Under the pieces are notes generated by a model that was given only the letters and a program-made list of their open reading frames with translations, did not search any database and was not told where the DNA came from. 64,000 nucleotides of DNA, from assembly GCA_025766275.1 (NCBI GenBank), contig JAFKAC010000103.1:1-64000 (forward strand). The letters run 5' to 3'. The stretch's first letter is position 1. Each line of letters starts with the position of its first letter. Origin of the DNA: Lactarius indigo (Eukaryota; Basidiomycota; Agaricomycetes; Russulales; Russulaceae). The position numbers and the translations under genes were made by a program. Of the stretch, positions 22,101-33,360 are shown in pieces.

Positions 22101-24832
22101 AAGAACCCTGATTGGGTTGGGCAACTGCAGAATCTCACAGTGGTGTATTGAAATTCTCGGCTTTGGAGATGCAACGAGAGACGGATCCAGAGCAAGACTT
22201 GGGTATTTGAGTCCCAACAAAAAGTGGAGGCGACTACACTAGTAAGGAGAGTGGACCTAGCAGGGCAATAAGATGAATCAGAAAGCGGAGGCCGACAGTC
22301 GGATTATTCCAAGGATTGCGAAACGGGATGACCTCGGACTGTTACAACACAGCAGCGTGAGACCGAGCGACGTCGGACGGTCGAGGAATGGCGATAGGCG
22401 AACTAGTTCCAGCACAGAAGCACACCACAACGAAGCGAGCTCTTTTTCTTTCGAGTACATTTTGTATTCTGGGGCATATAGCTAGACAGAAAAACCAGTC
22501 GGCTGGAGCCATTGTATAGATAGTCTGAATAGTAAAGGGGAAATCCAAAAGGTATAGAAATTTATTTACAGGTGGACGCTCGGGTCGAGCAAGGATCGGG
22601 AGTGATACCGAGATAGGTTAGTGGGTGTCGTTCCGAGCAAGTTCATTGCCAATGACCAAAGGTCGATTACATAATATGTTATTTCCAAAAGAACTTACTG
22701 TACCTGTGGCCAGGTCTCTTTTGGAAACACCTGGCAACCATACAGTAGTGACCTCGGAAAATTATGCGCAGCAGGGGCTAACTCCAGGGGGTGGAGTATC
22801 GTTGGAGTATCCCCGGAGCGAACTCGTGGAAGCAAAGAATGCTTATTGTGATGTATGTTCATCACTGGCTAGGACAACGGTCAGTTGATACTCTAAACGG
22901 ACATTCCGAAAAAAACGAGTGTACCCCGTTATCGTTCACCCACCGCCCCGGAGACGCCGTACAACAGTAGTAAGGTAGGTCCCTAGTGCAGGTGCAGACA
23001 CGGGTCTTCTTCTCGAAGAGGTCGCCAGACTAGGTTATGTCCGCTCATAAGATAAGTAATGCGCCGCTTCGCGCTGGGATGTCTAGCACTTCCCTAGCAA
23101 CAGATCGCACTTTCCTGAACACCGTACAGATACCGTCGAGATTTTTAAAAATAAATAAATAAATCAGAGAAAGGAAGAGAAGAAGAGAAGTCAATAAAAA
23201 GATCGAGATGGTAAATTTGACATTTATGAGGAATGAACGAACGAACGAAGTGGGAGGGGAAGGGATGCAGTATGTCAAGCAAAAGTGTATGGTGCTGTAA
23301 CGATTGCTTGAAGAAGTGGTGTATGCACACGCCACATAGATCCCTTTACTGGGGCGGTGGTCAGGTATTCTGAAGAGAAGCGCGATGACGCCAGCGCGCA
23401 GAGCTTGATAGAACGCCGGGAGGCACGAGGAGCCCGGCTCTAGCACTTGTTTACTAAGAACGGTGAATAAGCCAACTCGCGCTGAAATAATCGTCCGAGC
23501 TATCGTCGCCGTAGTCCACAATTGGTCAGCAACCGTGCCCCTTTAGGCTGGCTTTGACTCCCGTGGGAGGGTAGAGAGGATCGGAAACGGCCTGTCCTTC
23601 GTGCATGTCCTTCGGGTTCTTGGTAATATTTAGGCACGTGCGAGCCGCGCGCAGAGGTGCGATTGCTCCACGTCAGAGCCAGAATACAGGATAGTATACG
23701 CAGGACTGCCCTGGTGAGACAGAGTGTGCCGGAAAAGGCAAAATTCAAGCCGGAGAAGCGTTGGTGCTCAGCAGGTCGGCGTCGTATTGATAAGATGGTC
23801 AACAGATAGCCTAGCCTAGAACTCCAGGACATACAGCATACGCGTGGAGCTCCGATAGGATAAGGACGAACTTTGGTCTAGAAGAAGCCATACAATGGTA
23901 TGCAGCCTGATGTAGGGAAGCTATAGGCAAGTTCATCACGAATGACCGCCGGTCATCAAAACTCGAACCAGATAGGGACTCATTATGACGATGCGAGCAC
24001 GACTGGGGACTAGGAGGACGTGAAGGGACAGCAGGATAAACCTGCACCCGCCGTCCTCACTATTCCAGCGAAATAGAAGTACCATGACTCGAAGATGCTT
24101 CTCACCTATGCCATAGAGGTGGTGGGTACCTCAACCCAGAACCGATGGTGCTACAACCCTCTGAAGGTTCCCTCGACAGCTTCTATCCGTCCCAATAAGG
24201 GTCGCGGCAGGTGGTATGTGAAGTACTGGGGTGTCGAAATCCTATTTTGCAGTTTGGGGGGAGAATGAGTGGGCAATCGGCCTGCTGATGTGATTCGGTG
24301 GATTTTAAAACGTGTCCTTTCGTGAGCTTGAGACGAAGTGGGGACGTGAGAGGATGAACTCGGTGTGGGCGCTAGTTTCGACGCGTGGCCGGTATGCGGC
24401 GCTCTCCCAACCTCTCTTTTCTTCTTCATAACGGTCGACCATTGTCGCCCTAATAAAGGAGATCTTGTTCCACCATATCACGGACTTTCCCCGATATGAA
24501 ACCAGGCGTTCTTCGAGTCATCTCTGTCTGCCATAAGCCGACCAGCATTGTACGCAAAGTACATTCCAGTGTCTTCCATGGAACGGACGGAACTATATGC
24601 TGTCCAATGATGCAAGCAATGATGTGAAAAGCCAACTGCGAGACTGCGGGACCGAGCCGCTGACTGTACCGAGGCTCTGACTCTGACTCCTGACGCGGTC
24701 TGACTCGGACGACCTGACTTGACTCGTGTTTACCCCACAGCCACAGCCACAAAATATGTGGATTATGTGGGTGTGGCGCTAACTCCATACATCTCCTCAA
24801 CTGTCATCTCGTCTTACAACACAGCATCCACG
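19188..24832. other. 5.6-kb gene-poor stretch
   Basis: No gene with recognisable domains was found on either strand. A minus-strand frame at about 20743-21080 reads coherently for some 90 residues (MIRLVNTPDLSLYEIVQDKV) but has no family I know. Homopolymers occur at 21515-21531 (17 G) and 21818-21831 (14 C). Confidence 0.5.
21515..21531. repeat. G17 homopolymer
   Basis: Seventeen consecutive guanines; a C14 run follows at 21818-21831. Slippage-prone and possibly G-quadruplex forming. Confidence 0.95.
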
Positions 24833-27800
24833 ATGAGCCAACAAAGAGCCGATGTACGGGGCGCTTACGAGAGAGGTGGTCGGGGCAGAGGCGGTAACAA
24901 CACTGGACGTGGCCGAGGACGAGGTCAAAGGGGCGGCTTCTCGCCTTCTGTTCATGGAGGTCGTGTAGTGGGCGGCGGAGCCTCATCCGACGCTCCCTTA
25001 ATCTACAAAGGCGACCAACCTGCTCGAGTCGACGCCCGCGTTGATTCCGCCGACGAGCTCATCCCACGTCTTCGAGGTTTAGGCTCCACTAAAGAGCACC
25101 CTCCGCGACCAGGATACGGAACTATTGGCAGGGCAATAGTCGTCCGGGCCAATTTCTTTGCCATGGAACTCACTCGCGACACTTACTATGAATACGCCGT
25201 GGATATCTCCCCCGTAGCCCACTCACGGAAGCCCACGGCACAGGTCAAGAGTCGCGTCCTCACTCTTTTTGAGAGGAGCCCCAAGGCTCTACCTTACATC
25301 CATAAAATTGCGCACGACGGCGCACAACGCCTCGTGGCCGCGGAGCGGCTCCCTCAGCCATTGCAAGGAGTCGTGAAGTATTTCGACGACGAAGACCCGA
25401 AGCCTCGACAAGACGCTGATAGTTACACCATTTCGGTCCGATTCACCGGAGAGCTACCCACTGCACCGCTGAAAAAGTACGTCCGTTGCCTTAATTATCG
25501 ATTTCTACTCTTACTGAGAGTACGACCCTCCTAGGTTCCAAGACGGTGATGTTAAAAATATCGACAAAGCGAAAGAAATCGATCCTCTTATTTCCGCCCT
25601 CAATTTGATCATGCAGCGCCAGGCGGGGCAGCACGGCGTTCGATTTGGCAAGAACCGATACTTTTTCGAAGACGGCGAAAAGAGACAGCTGGGACCACAA
25701 CTTCTCGCTCTCATGGGTTTTTACTCGTCTGTGCGGCCTGTTTACAAGCAGCTAATGGTGAATGTCAACGTATGCATGGCTGCCTTCTACGAACCCGGAA
25801 AATTATCCGACGCCCTGCACGCCTTTCGCTCACGCTCACGCGGGGCGATCCCTCAAGATTTCCTGGCCAAAGTTAAGATATCCACAAATTATCGTGGGTA
25901 CAAGTGCGTCAGGGCGATATTTCGCATTTTGGACGTTTCTGCCAAGAAGCAGAAATTCTCCAGCAAGGAGTATGGTGGGAAGGTCACTGTCGAGGAATAT
26001 TTCTCGAAAAGTACGTTGTTTTTCTCAATTACTATATTTGTATGACCTGACTCTGTATTGAAGTGTACGGTATCAAGCTGGAGGAAGCGGACACGCTCCC
26101 TCTCGTCGACATTGGCAACTCTGGAAAACCAGTCTACGTCCCAGCGGAGCTATGCACTATTGAGCGAGGCGAGCCCTTTTTCGGTAGGCTCGGTCGCAAC
26201 GAGACTACCTCTATGCTACGATACGCCAGCCGAAAGCCGGCTGCGAACGCGCAACTCATAGTAGAGCGGGGTTTGCCGAGGTTGGGTTACGCCCCTACTA
26301 CCCCTGTGCTCGACGCTTTCGGTGTCCACGTCTCTGGCGAGATGTCGGTCATCCCCGCTCGGGAGTTGCCACCTCCCAAAGTGACATATGCCAAGGGTTC
26401 TCCGCGAGTTGTTGAGGGTGGGAGCTGGAATCTTCGAGACGTCAAATTTCATCGCGGATCCAAAGCCCCAAATTGGATGGTGCTTGTCGTGCGTGACGGC
26501 GTAAAGGAGCTCTCTTTCAATGGCACAAACGACCCAAGGCTGCTCACTTTCCTCGATGCTTTCGCCAACAAGTGCAGGAACAGCGGAATCGAACTGGCCC
26601 TCAAACCTTCTTCTATTTTGGAGACCGACGATCTTTCTACCATCGAGGATCAGAAGCGCAGGCCCGCTGCCATCGCGCGCATTTCGCGAGCAATCGAGAG
26701 GTTTGGAAATATGAAGAATATCAGCTTCATCCTCGTTTTGCTCCAGAAACAGGATGACTTCCTTTACCCCGGCATCAAACGGCTCTGTGCCGTGGACTAT
26801 GGGGTTCATTCGCAATGCCTGTGGCTCAAAAAGGCGCTAGATGAGAGGGGACGAGAACAGTATCTCGCCAATGTCGCGCTCAAGTTGAACACCAAGCTCG
26901 GCGGAATAAATCATCTCCTTGGAAAGGAAGCGATGGGCTGGCTCCGAGAAAAATCCACGATGCTGGTTGGCATTGACGTGACGCATCCTAGCCCAAAGAG
27001 CGCCAACGGCACTCCGTCAATTGTAGGGGTCGTTGCGAGCATCGACAATGACTTTGTGCAGTTCCCCGCAAGCCTACGCCTCCAGAAGAGCAAGAGAGAG
27101 GTAAGTTCACACTGTTGACCGATTTGTTGGTGTTTTCGACTCACATGATTGTTGTAGGTAATCAGGGAGAATGTCCTTCAAGATATGATCATCGAACGGC
27201 TGCAGGCGTACTGCCAGCGTTTAAAGGTCTTACCTGAACGCATGATTGTCTTTCGTGACGGCGTATCTGAGGTATGATTGATTACATTTTTACGATCGTG
27301 GTGCTGAGCTAGCGATATCTAGAGCCAATATGCCGAGGTCCTCGAACAAGAATTGTCTCAAATATTTAAGGCCTTCGCGAGAGTCGACCCGAAGAATCCA
27401 AAGTACCGCCCGGTGCTGAGCATCGTCGTCTGCGGCAAACGCCACCACGCGCGTTTCTTCCCGACCGACTCGAAGTACGCCGACAGGAATGGGAACACGC
27501 GCCCGGGCACGGTCGTCGACAAGGGCATCACCTCCGTCCTCGATTTCGACTTCTACCTTCAGGCGCACGCAGGCCTGCAAGGCTCCGTCAAGTCAACGCA
27601 CTACGTCGTGCTTTACGACGAGTCCTCGCTTACCGCGGATGACGTGCAGCAAGGCGTGCACACCGCGAGTTACCTCTACGCCCGCGCTACTAAGGCGGTC
27701 AGCCTCGTCCCTCCCGCGTACTACGCCGACATTGTGTGCGAGCGCGCACGCTACTGGATTCACGAGTTTCTCCTCGCTAATACCCAAGACGACGACGCGA

Positions 27801-27943
27801 GCTCCAGCACGAGCGCGAGCACAAGTGCGGGCCGGAGAAAGCCGACGCGCGAGGAAGCGGAGAATCGCGTGTTCGCGGCCGCAGAGCGCGCATGGGGCAA
27901 TGGGCTCCATGCCAATTTGCGGGATAGCATGTTCTATCTGTGA
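24833..27943 (+). CDS. Argonaute (QDE-2/AGO type), 963 aa
   Basis: Five exons: 24833-25476, 25535-26010, 26064-27100, 27158-27271, 27323-27943 (2892 nt). The N-terminal 50 residues are RG/RGG-rich, a usual methylation and Tudor-binding region. Then come the N domain, linker, PAZ (about residues 230-380), MID and a full PIWI domain. The slicer tetrad is intact: Asp678 (GIDVTHP), Glu719 (KREVIREN), Asp753 (FRDGVSE) and His850 (STHYVVLYD). The C-terminus ends MFYL, typical for the nucleic-acid end-binding pocket. It binds small RNAs and cleaves complementary transcripts in RNA silencing (quelling), a main defence against transposons. ATG 24833 lies in good context. A Ser-rich insertion (residues about 910-935) is a fungal lineage feature. 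Confidence 0.95.
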
Positions 27944-28412
27944 ACCATGAGGGTGCTAACATCTACTTGATTTTTTTTTTCTTTATTTCGTGTTTTCATT
28001 TCACTTCTGGGGATTCTGGTGAGGTGATGATATCCTAAAAACGCCTTCCCTGGTCCCCGTTTCCGTTCTCTATGCACGTACTGTACTCCATCGCACGCAC
28101 CACTCAGTGTGGACGTTACTTTAGTATTATTCCCCAGCCGTGTCATGTCGGGCTTGTTAGGAGATTCCTTTCCAGGAGTAGTATACTGTATCCATCACAC
28201 GCTAGCTGTGAGTCAGTCTGTGACATAATACAGTTCAAGCTTTCAAAGTTCGACATTTAATACAAGGTTCAATACGTTCGATAGTCAAAAGAACAAAGGT
28301 CACTAATGCCTGCAATCGTTGGCCGGGAAAAGAAAGATAACTTGGATCACTGTCGTGTGGTCCCCGGAGAATCGCCGACGCGGCCGTCTTGTCAACTAAC
28401 TTAGGGATCAGA
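27944..28412. other. Argonaute 3' flank
   Basis: No gene is seen. The stretch lies between the Argonaute stop and the LINE target repeat, and so likely includes the Argonaute 3' UTR. Confidence 0.6.
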
Positions 28413-28422
28413 GTGGCCCGGG

Positions 28423-28425
<3 letters not shown>
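28413..28425. repeat. LINE target-site duplication, left copy
   Basis: GTGGCCCGGGCTT, identical to 35297-35309. The last TT merge with the poly(T) run. Confidence 0.85.

Positions 28426-28468
<43 letters not shown>
28426..28468 (-). repeat. poly(A) tail of the LINE
   Basis: Uninterrupted T run on the plus strand (28424-28468, first two bases shared with the target repeat). It marks the 3' end of the minus-strand LINE. Confidence 0.95.
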
Positions 28469-28469
<1 letters not shown>

Positions 28470-28774
28470 GAATCCATTTCCGTGCGCCTTGGGGTACAGA
28501 ACCCTATGTAGCACTTCACTAAGTAATTACTGTTGTGCCCTGATGTTTGACCATTACTGTCCTGCTTCTCTTCCCCTCCATTTAAAACCTCTCCACTCCT
28601 AGGATTAGAAGTGGCATAGCGTTGTGCCAAGTGTTGGGTGCTTCTGAGGCGCTGTTGCGCGCCAAGACGAATTGAAGTTTTTTGCCGCCGGGTGGTGTGT
28701 GTCATCTTGGGTGCCTTGATGACTTTGATGTTTGTGGTTGCAATGTGGCTGTGCAGAGAACTTGGATTCGCTGG

Positions 28775-30850
28775 TCAGAGGACTCTTCCTATCTTGGTTG
28801 GGCTTGGGGCATTTGCCTGTTGTAACGTGGGGATTGGTGTGTGTGTGTTGGGGCCACTTTGTTGGCTTGCAGTGGCTTCGGTGTTTTTGTCTTGTTCGAA
28901 GCGGCCCGTTGCGTGTATGTAATTTGCCAGAGGGACTAACATGCTTGCGTCGTTTAGAATGTCCGCTAATTCGGGGTTTCTCTTTTTGCAATGTGTTATG
29001 AGCGCCCATCTCTCATGCCCGTATGATGGGCATTCAAGGAGGAAGTGCCGGGGGTTTTCTTTTGGGTGTCCACAGGCCGGACATCTTGCGTTGTCAACCC
29101 GTTTGAAGCGTTCGAGGTATCCATTGAGCGGTATGTGCCCTGTTCTCAGTTGGAATATGCGGCTGACATCCGCTCTCGATAACCTGTCATCATTGATTAG
29201 CTTAAGGTATTTATTGGATGGCAAGGAGGGATCTATGGCATTAGTCTTCTGTGCGCATGCTGACGTCGCCCATTCAGTCTTCCACCGGTCCCTCAGGGTG
29301 GTTCTTTTCTGTTGAAGCGTGGCCGATCTGTTAATTTTTAGCGGTTTGCGGAGTAGCGGGGGAAGCATTTTTGTGTCTGAGGTTAGTCCGTCAGCTGCTA
29401 TTTTTGCTTCACCGTCTACCGCTTCGTTTCCCTTGATCCCGGAGTGGCCAGCCGTCCACCTGAATTTGAGTGAATAATTTGGGGAGTTGATGTTTTTCTT
29501 TATACATGCTGCGGTAACCAGGATTTCGTCAGCGATGTATTGGCCTGGTGATGACTTTACCGCTGAGAGTGCGCTTAATGCTGCTTGGTTGTCCACTCCG
29601 ATAGAGTAGCTGGTTTTCCCTTTTTTGTCCGTTCTTATTAAGTGTAGACCTAGCAGAATACCCGTGAGTTCCACTTCGTGAACAGTGTGCAGTGAACTTG
29701 GGCCTAGGTGATAATGCAGCTTGCAGATCGGACCTCCCTGTCTGAATAGAATAGCTGCTGCTCCTACTTTGCCGTTGTGTGCCGATCCATCAGTGTATAC
29801 CTTCACTTTCTCCCTAGCGTGTCCTTCTTCGCTTACCGAGGCGTTCTTATTGGCCGGTATGCTTACCGTGAAAGGCCTTTTGTGCGAGAGTGCAGGGTTT
29901 CGTGGTACTGGTCTGATGGTTTCATAGTTGTCTGGACGGATGCTGTAGGTTTGCATGAGGATGTGGAGCGGTGATGGGTGGCGTTTGATTGATCTGTTTG
30001 CACATCTTCTGGCCAGCTTTGATAGGGGGTGATCTGGGGGGAGGGTTGCAATTCTCGTGGCTGCTCTGTGACATATCTTGTTGATTTCTAGGTGCAGTGG
30101 CAGGAGGAAGGCGTGAGCCTCTAGAACGTCAGTGGGCGATGTTCTCAGTCCACCGGTAATTGCCAGCGCTCCTGCTCTTTGCGTAGCTGTAAGCTTCGTG
30201 ATTGCCTTACTTAGCCCTTTTTTGTTGGGCGGCAGTGTGTCAATGGGTTTGGGGGCCCCCCATACGTCCACTGCGTATAGTACCCTGGGAGTTGCTACGC
30301 TTATGAATAGTTTTCTGGTGTATTTTGGTGTTAAGCCCCAGGATGGGGTTACCGCTTGTCTCAGTTGGGCGCTCCACATCGACCCTTTTTTGATTGCGTG
30401 CGCGATATGTGTGTTCCACATAAGGTGCTGGTCGATGTAGACTCCGAGGTACTTGGTACTTGTCGTTGGGTCAATATTGATGTTTGGGAGGGATAGTGGG
30501 CAGCGCTTTTTGTTGTTATTCCTGTGGGTGAAATCGATCAGCGCTAATTTACTGAATTCGAATTGCAAATTGTGCTCATTTGCCCATTTGATCGCACCTC
30601 CCGGTCTGGTCATCATATCTGCTAGTATTTTGTGCGCCTTGGGGAAGTCTTTGGCCGTCGTGATGAGGATGGCATCATCGATGTAAGCCGCTGCCGATTC
30701 CTCTGGGCTTTTCGGGATGTCCAGCAAATCTGCGTTGTAGAATTGGTAAAGGATCATGGAGAGGGGGTCTCCTTGTCCAATACCGTTGTCTAAAGTGATA
30801 TTATCTGAAGTGTAATCATCGAATTTGAGTGTAGTGTGACGATCTTTCAG
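28775..30850 (-). pseudogene. LINE ORF2, 3' part: RT active site, RNase H, zinc knuckle
   Basis: Downstream part of ORF2 after the solo LTR. It contains the RT catalytic motif AYIDDAIL and thumb. An RNase H domain follows with all four acidic/His positions visible (KVYTDGSAHNG, VHEVELTGIL, SIGVDNQAAL, TAGHSGIKGNEAVD). A C-terminal CCHC knuckle (CPACGHPKENPRHFLLEC) comes next, and the frame ends at 28775. RNase H plus C-terminal CCHC is typical of Tad/I-group LINEs. Leaving out the LTR and one target repeat restores a continuous frame with 31394-33360 (about 1345 codons). Confidence 0.9.
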
Positions 30851-31393
30851 TGTTACGTTTCGACTCTGACACTACGGTATTTGACTGAGGACCCTTACTG
30901 TACTGGTTGCAACTACGGCGGTAAGGTAGATTAAATGCGGACTTACAATAGGCGATACGAGTACGATAGGAGATTGCGCGCTGATTGCTGACTGAGGACT
31001 ACGCCACCAATACTAGTACTAGTAGTACTAGTGTTTGAGATACTTACGCGATATGTTGGACGCTTTACTACGGTGACTCATGGCAGCGCTTGAAAGCCTG
31101 CTCGACTTGTATTTATAGTGTCTGGCGAAGACCAAGATACGCCATCTTGGTCTTCTTGAATTGTCACTTGTTTTCTCTCTCTCTCTCTCCCTCTCTCTCT
31201 CTTACTTCCCTATTCGGAGGAGTTATCTGAACTCCGTTCAAGACCTGGACATTCGACTTGCCGGTGTACCTCCGCGTATTCACTTTGGCAAGGGCTTGGA
31301 CCTTCGCGTCTTCAAGTCAGCAGGATAGTCACATCGCTAAGTTGTTACCGCCTCCTAGTGCTCAAGTCGAGCTAACGTCGTGACGGCGTTACA
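30851..31393. repeat. solo LTR inserted in LINE ORF2 (543 bp)
   Basis: Starts TGTTACG, ends CGTTACA (near-perfect short inverted ends, TG...CA) and is flanked by a perfect 5-bp duplication, TTCAG (30846-30850 and 31394-31398). Internal features include a CT microsatellite near 31174-31201. It is not similar to the copia LTRs in this window; a Ty3/gypsy origin is possible. It must be younger than the LINE it interrupts. Confidence 0.9.
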
Positions 31394-33360
31394 TTCAGCA
31401 AGTTATAAGTGACCTTAACTAGTTTTTCCGGCACTTTTCTTGACTTCATATTATGTATTAGTCTTTCGTTGACTGCATTCGGGAATGCGCCTTCTATATC
31501 CAGGAATAGGACTGCGATGACCTGTTTTTTACACCAGGCGTCTTTGATTCTGTATGTGAGGGCATGCAGTGCGTCAGTGGTCGTGCGTGCTGGTCTTCCC
31601 CCGAAATGGAGTGGGGGTAGTAGGTTGAACTTCTCTGTGTAGTAAGTGAGCTGCTCCGCGATTATCGCTGTGAGAAGTTTCCCCAGTGTATTAAGTAGGG
31701 CGATGGGACGATATGCCTTGGGTGTGTCGTAGCGTGGTTTCCCTGGCTTACGTAAGACAATCGTGTTGGATTGTTTCCAGGGTGTGTAGTAGATTTCGCG
31801 CTCTAGAATTGCGCTGTAAATGTACCAGAGCCTGTCAATAAGTACGTCAGCACATTTGGATAGAATGATATTGGGAATTCCGTCTGGCCCGGGCACCTTA
31901 AATGGCTTTAGACGTTTCAGCTGCCGTCTTATTTGGTCTTTGGTGATGTTGTGGGTGGTGCAGATTGGCGGGGGGTAGTTGGTTGGGGTGTGCGGGTTTT
32001 CGCAGGTGACTGGTTTGGGAGGGAAAAATGTTTTCACTAGCATGACCCCTTTGTCCTCATTGTTGTTGGCCGACCATTCTTGCCTGTCTTTGGTGAGTTT
32101 AAGGTTTGGGGTTCTCGTTTTTCCCCCATCGCTTGCCTGGGCTGAGATGTATTTGTTGGCCGTCCAGAGGTCGGGGTCTGATGCTCTTTCCAGCCAGTCG
32201 CGCCAGTGGTGTCGTTTGTTGTATTTGATGGCCTTGTCATATTGTTTGCTAATCTCTTTGTACTCCGCGTGGACAGCATGCTCCGGCCAGTTCCTGTATT
32301 GGCTGGCCTTCCTCCTGAGTTTCTGTGTGCATTTCCTGAGATCGCTGAGTTCCTTTGACCACCATCTTTTGGATTTATGGCAGATTTCTGTTGTGGGAAC
32401 TGTTCTTTTGATAGCGTTCTGTATTGCTTTAGTTAGCCTGGTGCATTCACAGTCGAGAGTTGATTGGGATCCTAGTCTTTTTGGTATGCCGAAGTCTGAT
32501 ATCTCATCTTCTAAGGCTTTGCGGAATTCGTCCCAGTCTACGTCCCTGAAGTTGTTGCTGATGCGTGTTGGCGTCTTACCCAGGGACATGTCCAGTGTTG
32601 TGACGACAGGAACATGGTCCATGTTTATACCTCTGTCTTCAAAACATGCTTCGCATATTGTTATCCTTTCTAGGGTGTATTCTGTCGCGAAGACCTGATC
32701 CAATTGGGTCCATTTCTTGGTGACATTGTGGACGTGTGTTGGGATACCCGCAGCCAGCGCAGATTCTAGGCCGAGATCTGCGACGGCCTTGATTAAGGTC
32801 TCCGCCGCCTCTAGGGCGTTATTGCTGAAGAGACGTTCGTCTTCTGGGTTGTCCCATGCCGGGTGGTGTCTGTTGAAGTTGCCTAGCCATATTGTATGTC
32901 TTGGGTTACCTTCCGCGTCTTCACCTTGGATGTGGTCGTGGTTGTACCTGTGGAAGTTGGTCAGCTTGTGGATAGTGTGATTGTGATGGCAGTCGTTGTA
33001 TATGTTGAATATTGTTACTTGGCCCCAGTCCCCATATAACTTTACTACTACTACGTCGCCAGATTCGAATTCGACCTGTTCCCAGCTCTCGGTGGGTAGG
33101 TCGCTTCGTAACATGGTGATTGTGCGTGTTTTCTTCGGCTCTTTGTCATGTGTGGTAGGGTATAGGGGGGTCCAATCCTGCGTTGCTATGGTTTTATTGA
33201 GGAAGTTGATTGCCGGTTCTTGAAGGGCGATGATGTTGACGTATGACTTTGCCAACCTACCGCTACTGATGAGATCGTGTTGACCGGTGGGGGACTTGTT
33301 GAGGTTTTGCTGCCATATGCTTAGTTCGCTGTTTGGTGCTCTGTTGGGTCTTATAGACAT
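31394..33360 (-). pseudogene. LINE ORF2, 5' part: AP-type endonuclease and RT N-terminal half
   Basis: Begins MSIRPNRAP at 33360. Residues about 10-240 form an exonuclease-endonuclease-phosphatase domain (LSIWQQNLNKSP; catalytic MDHVPVVTTL) that nicks the target. RT fingers and palm follow: FKVPGPDGIPN, YRPIALLNTLGKLLTAI, FGGRPARTTTDALHAL and the first catalytic block VLFLDIEGAFPN. The reading frame is broken after TYNLL by the solo LTR. The start codon overlaps the ORF1 stop. Confidence 0.92.

Noticed and set aside
31174..31201. CT microsatellite as a separate feature
   Set aside because: It is part of the solo LTR and needs no separate explanation.
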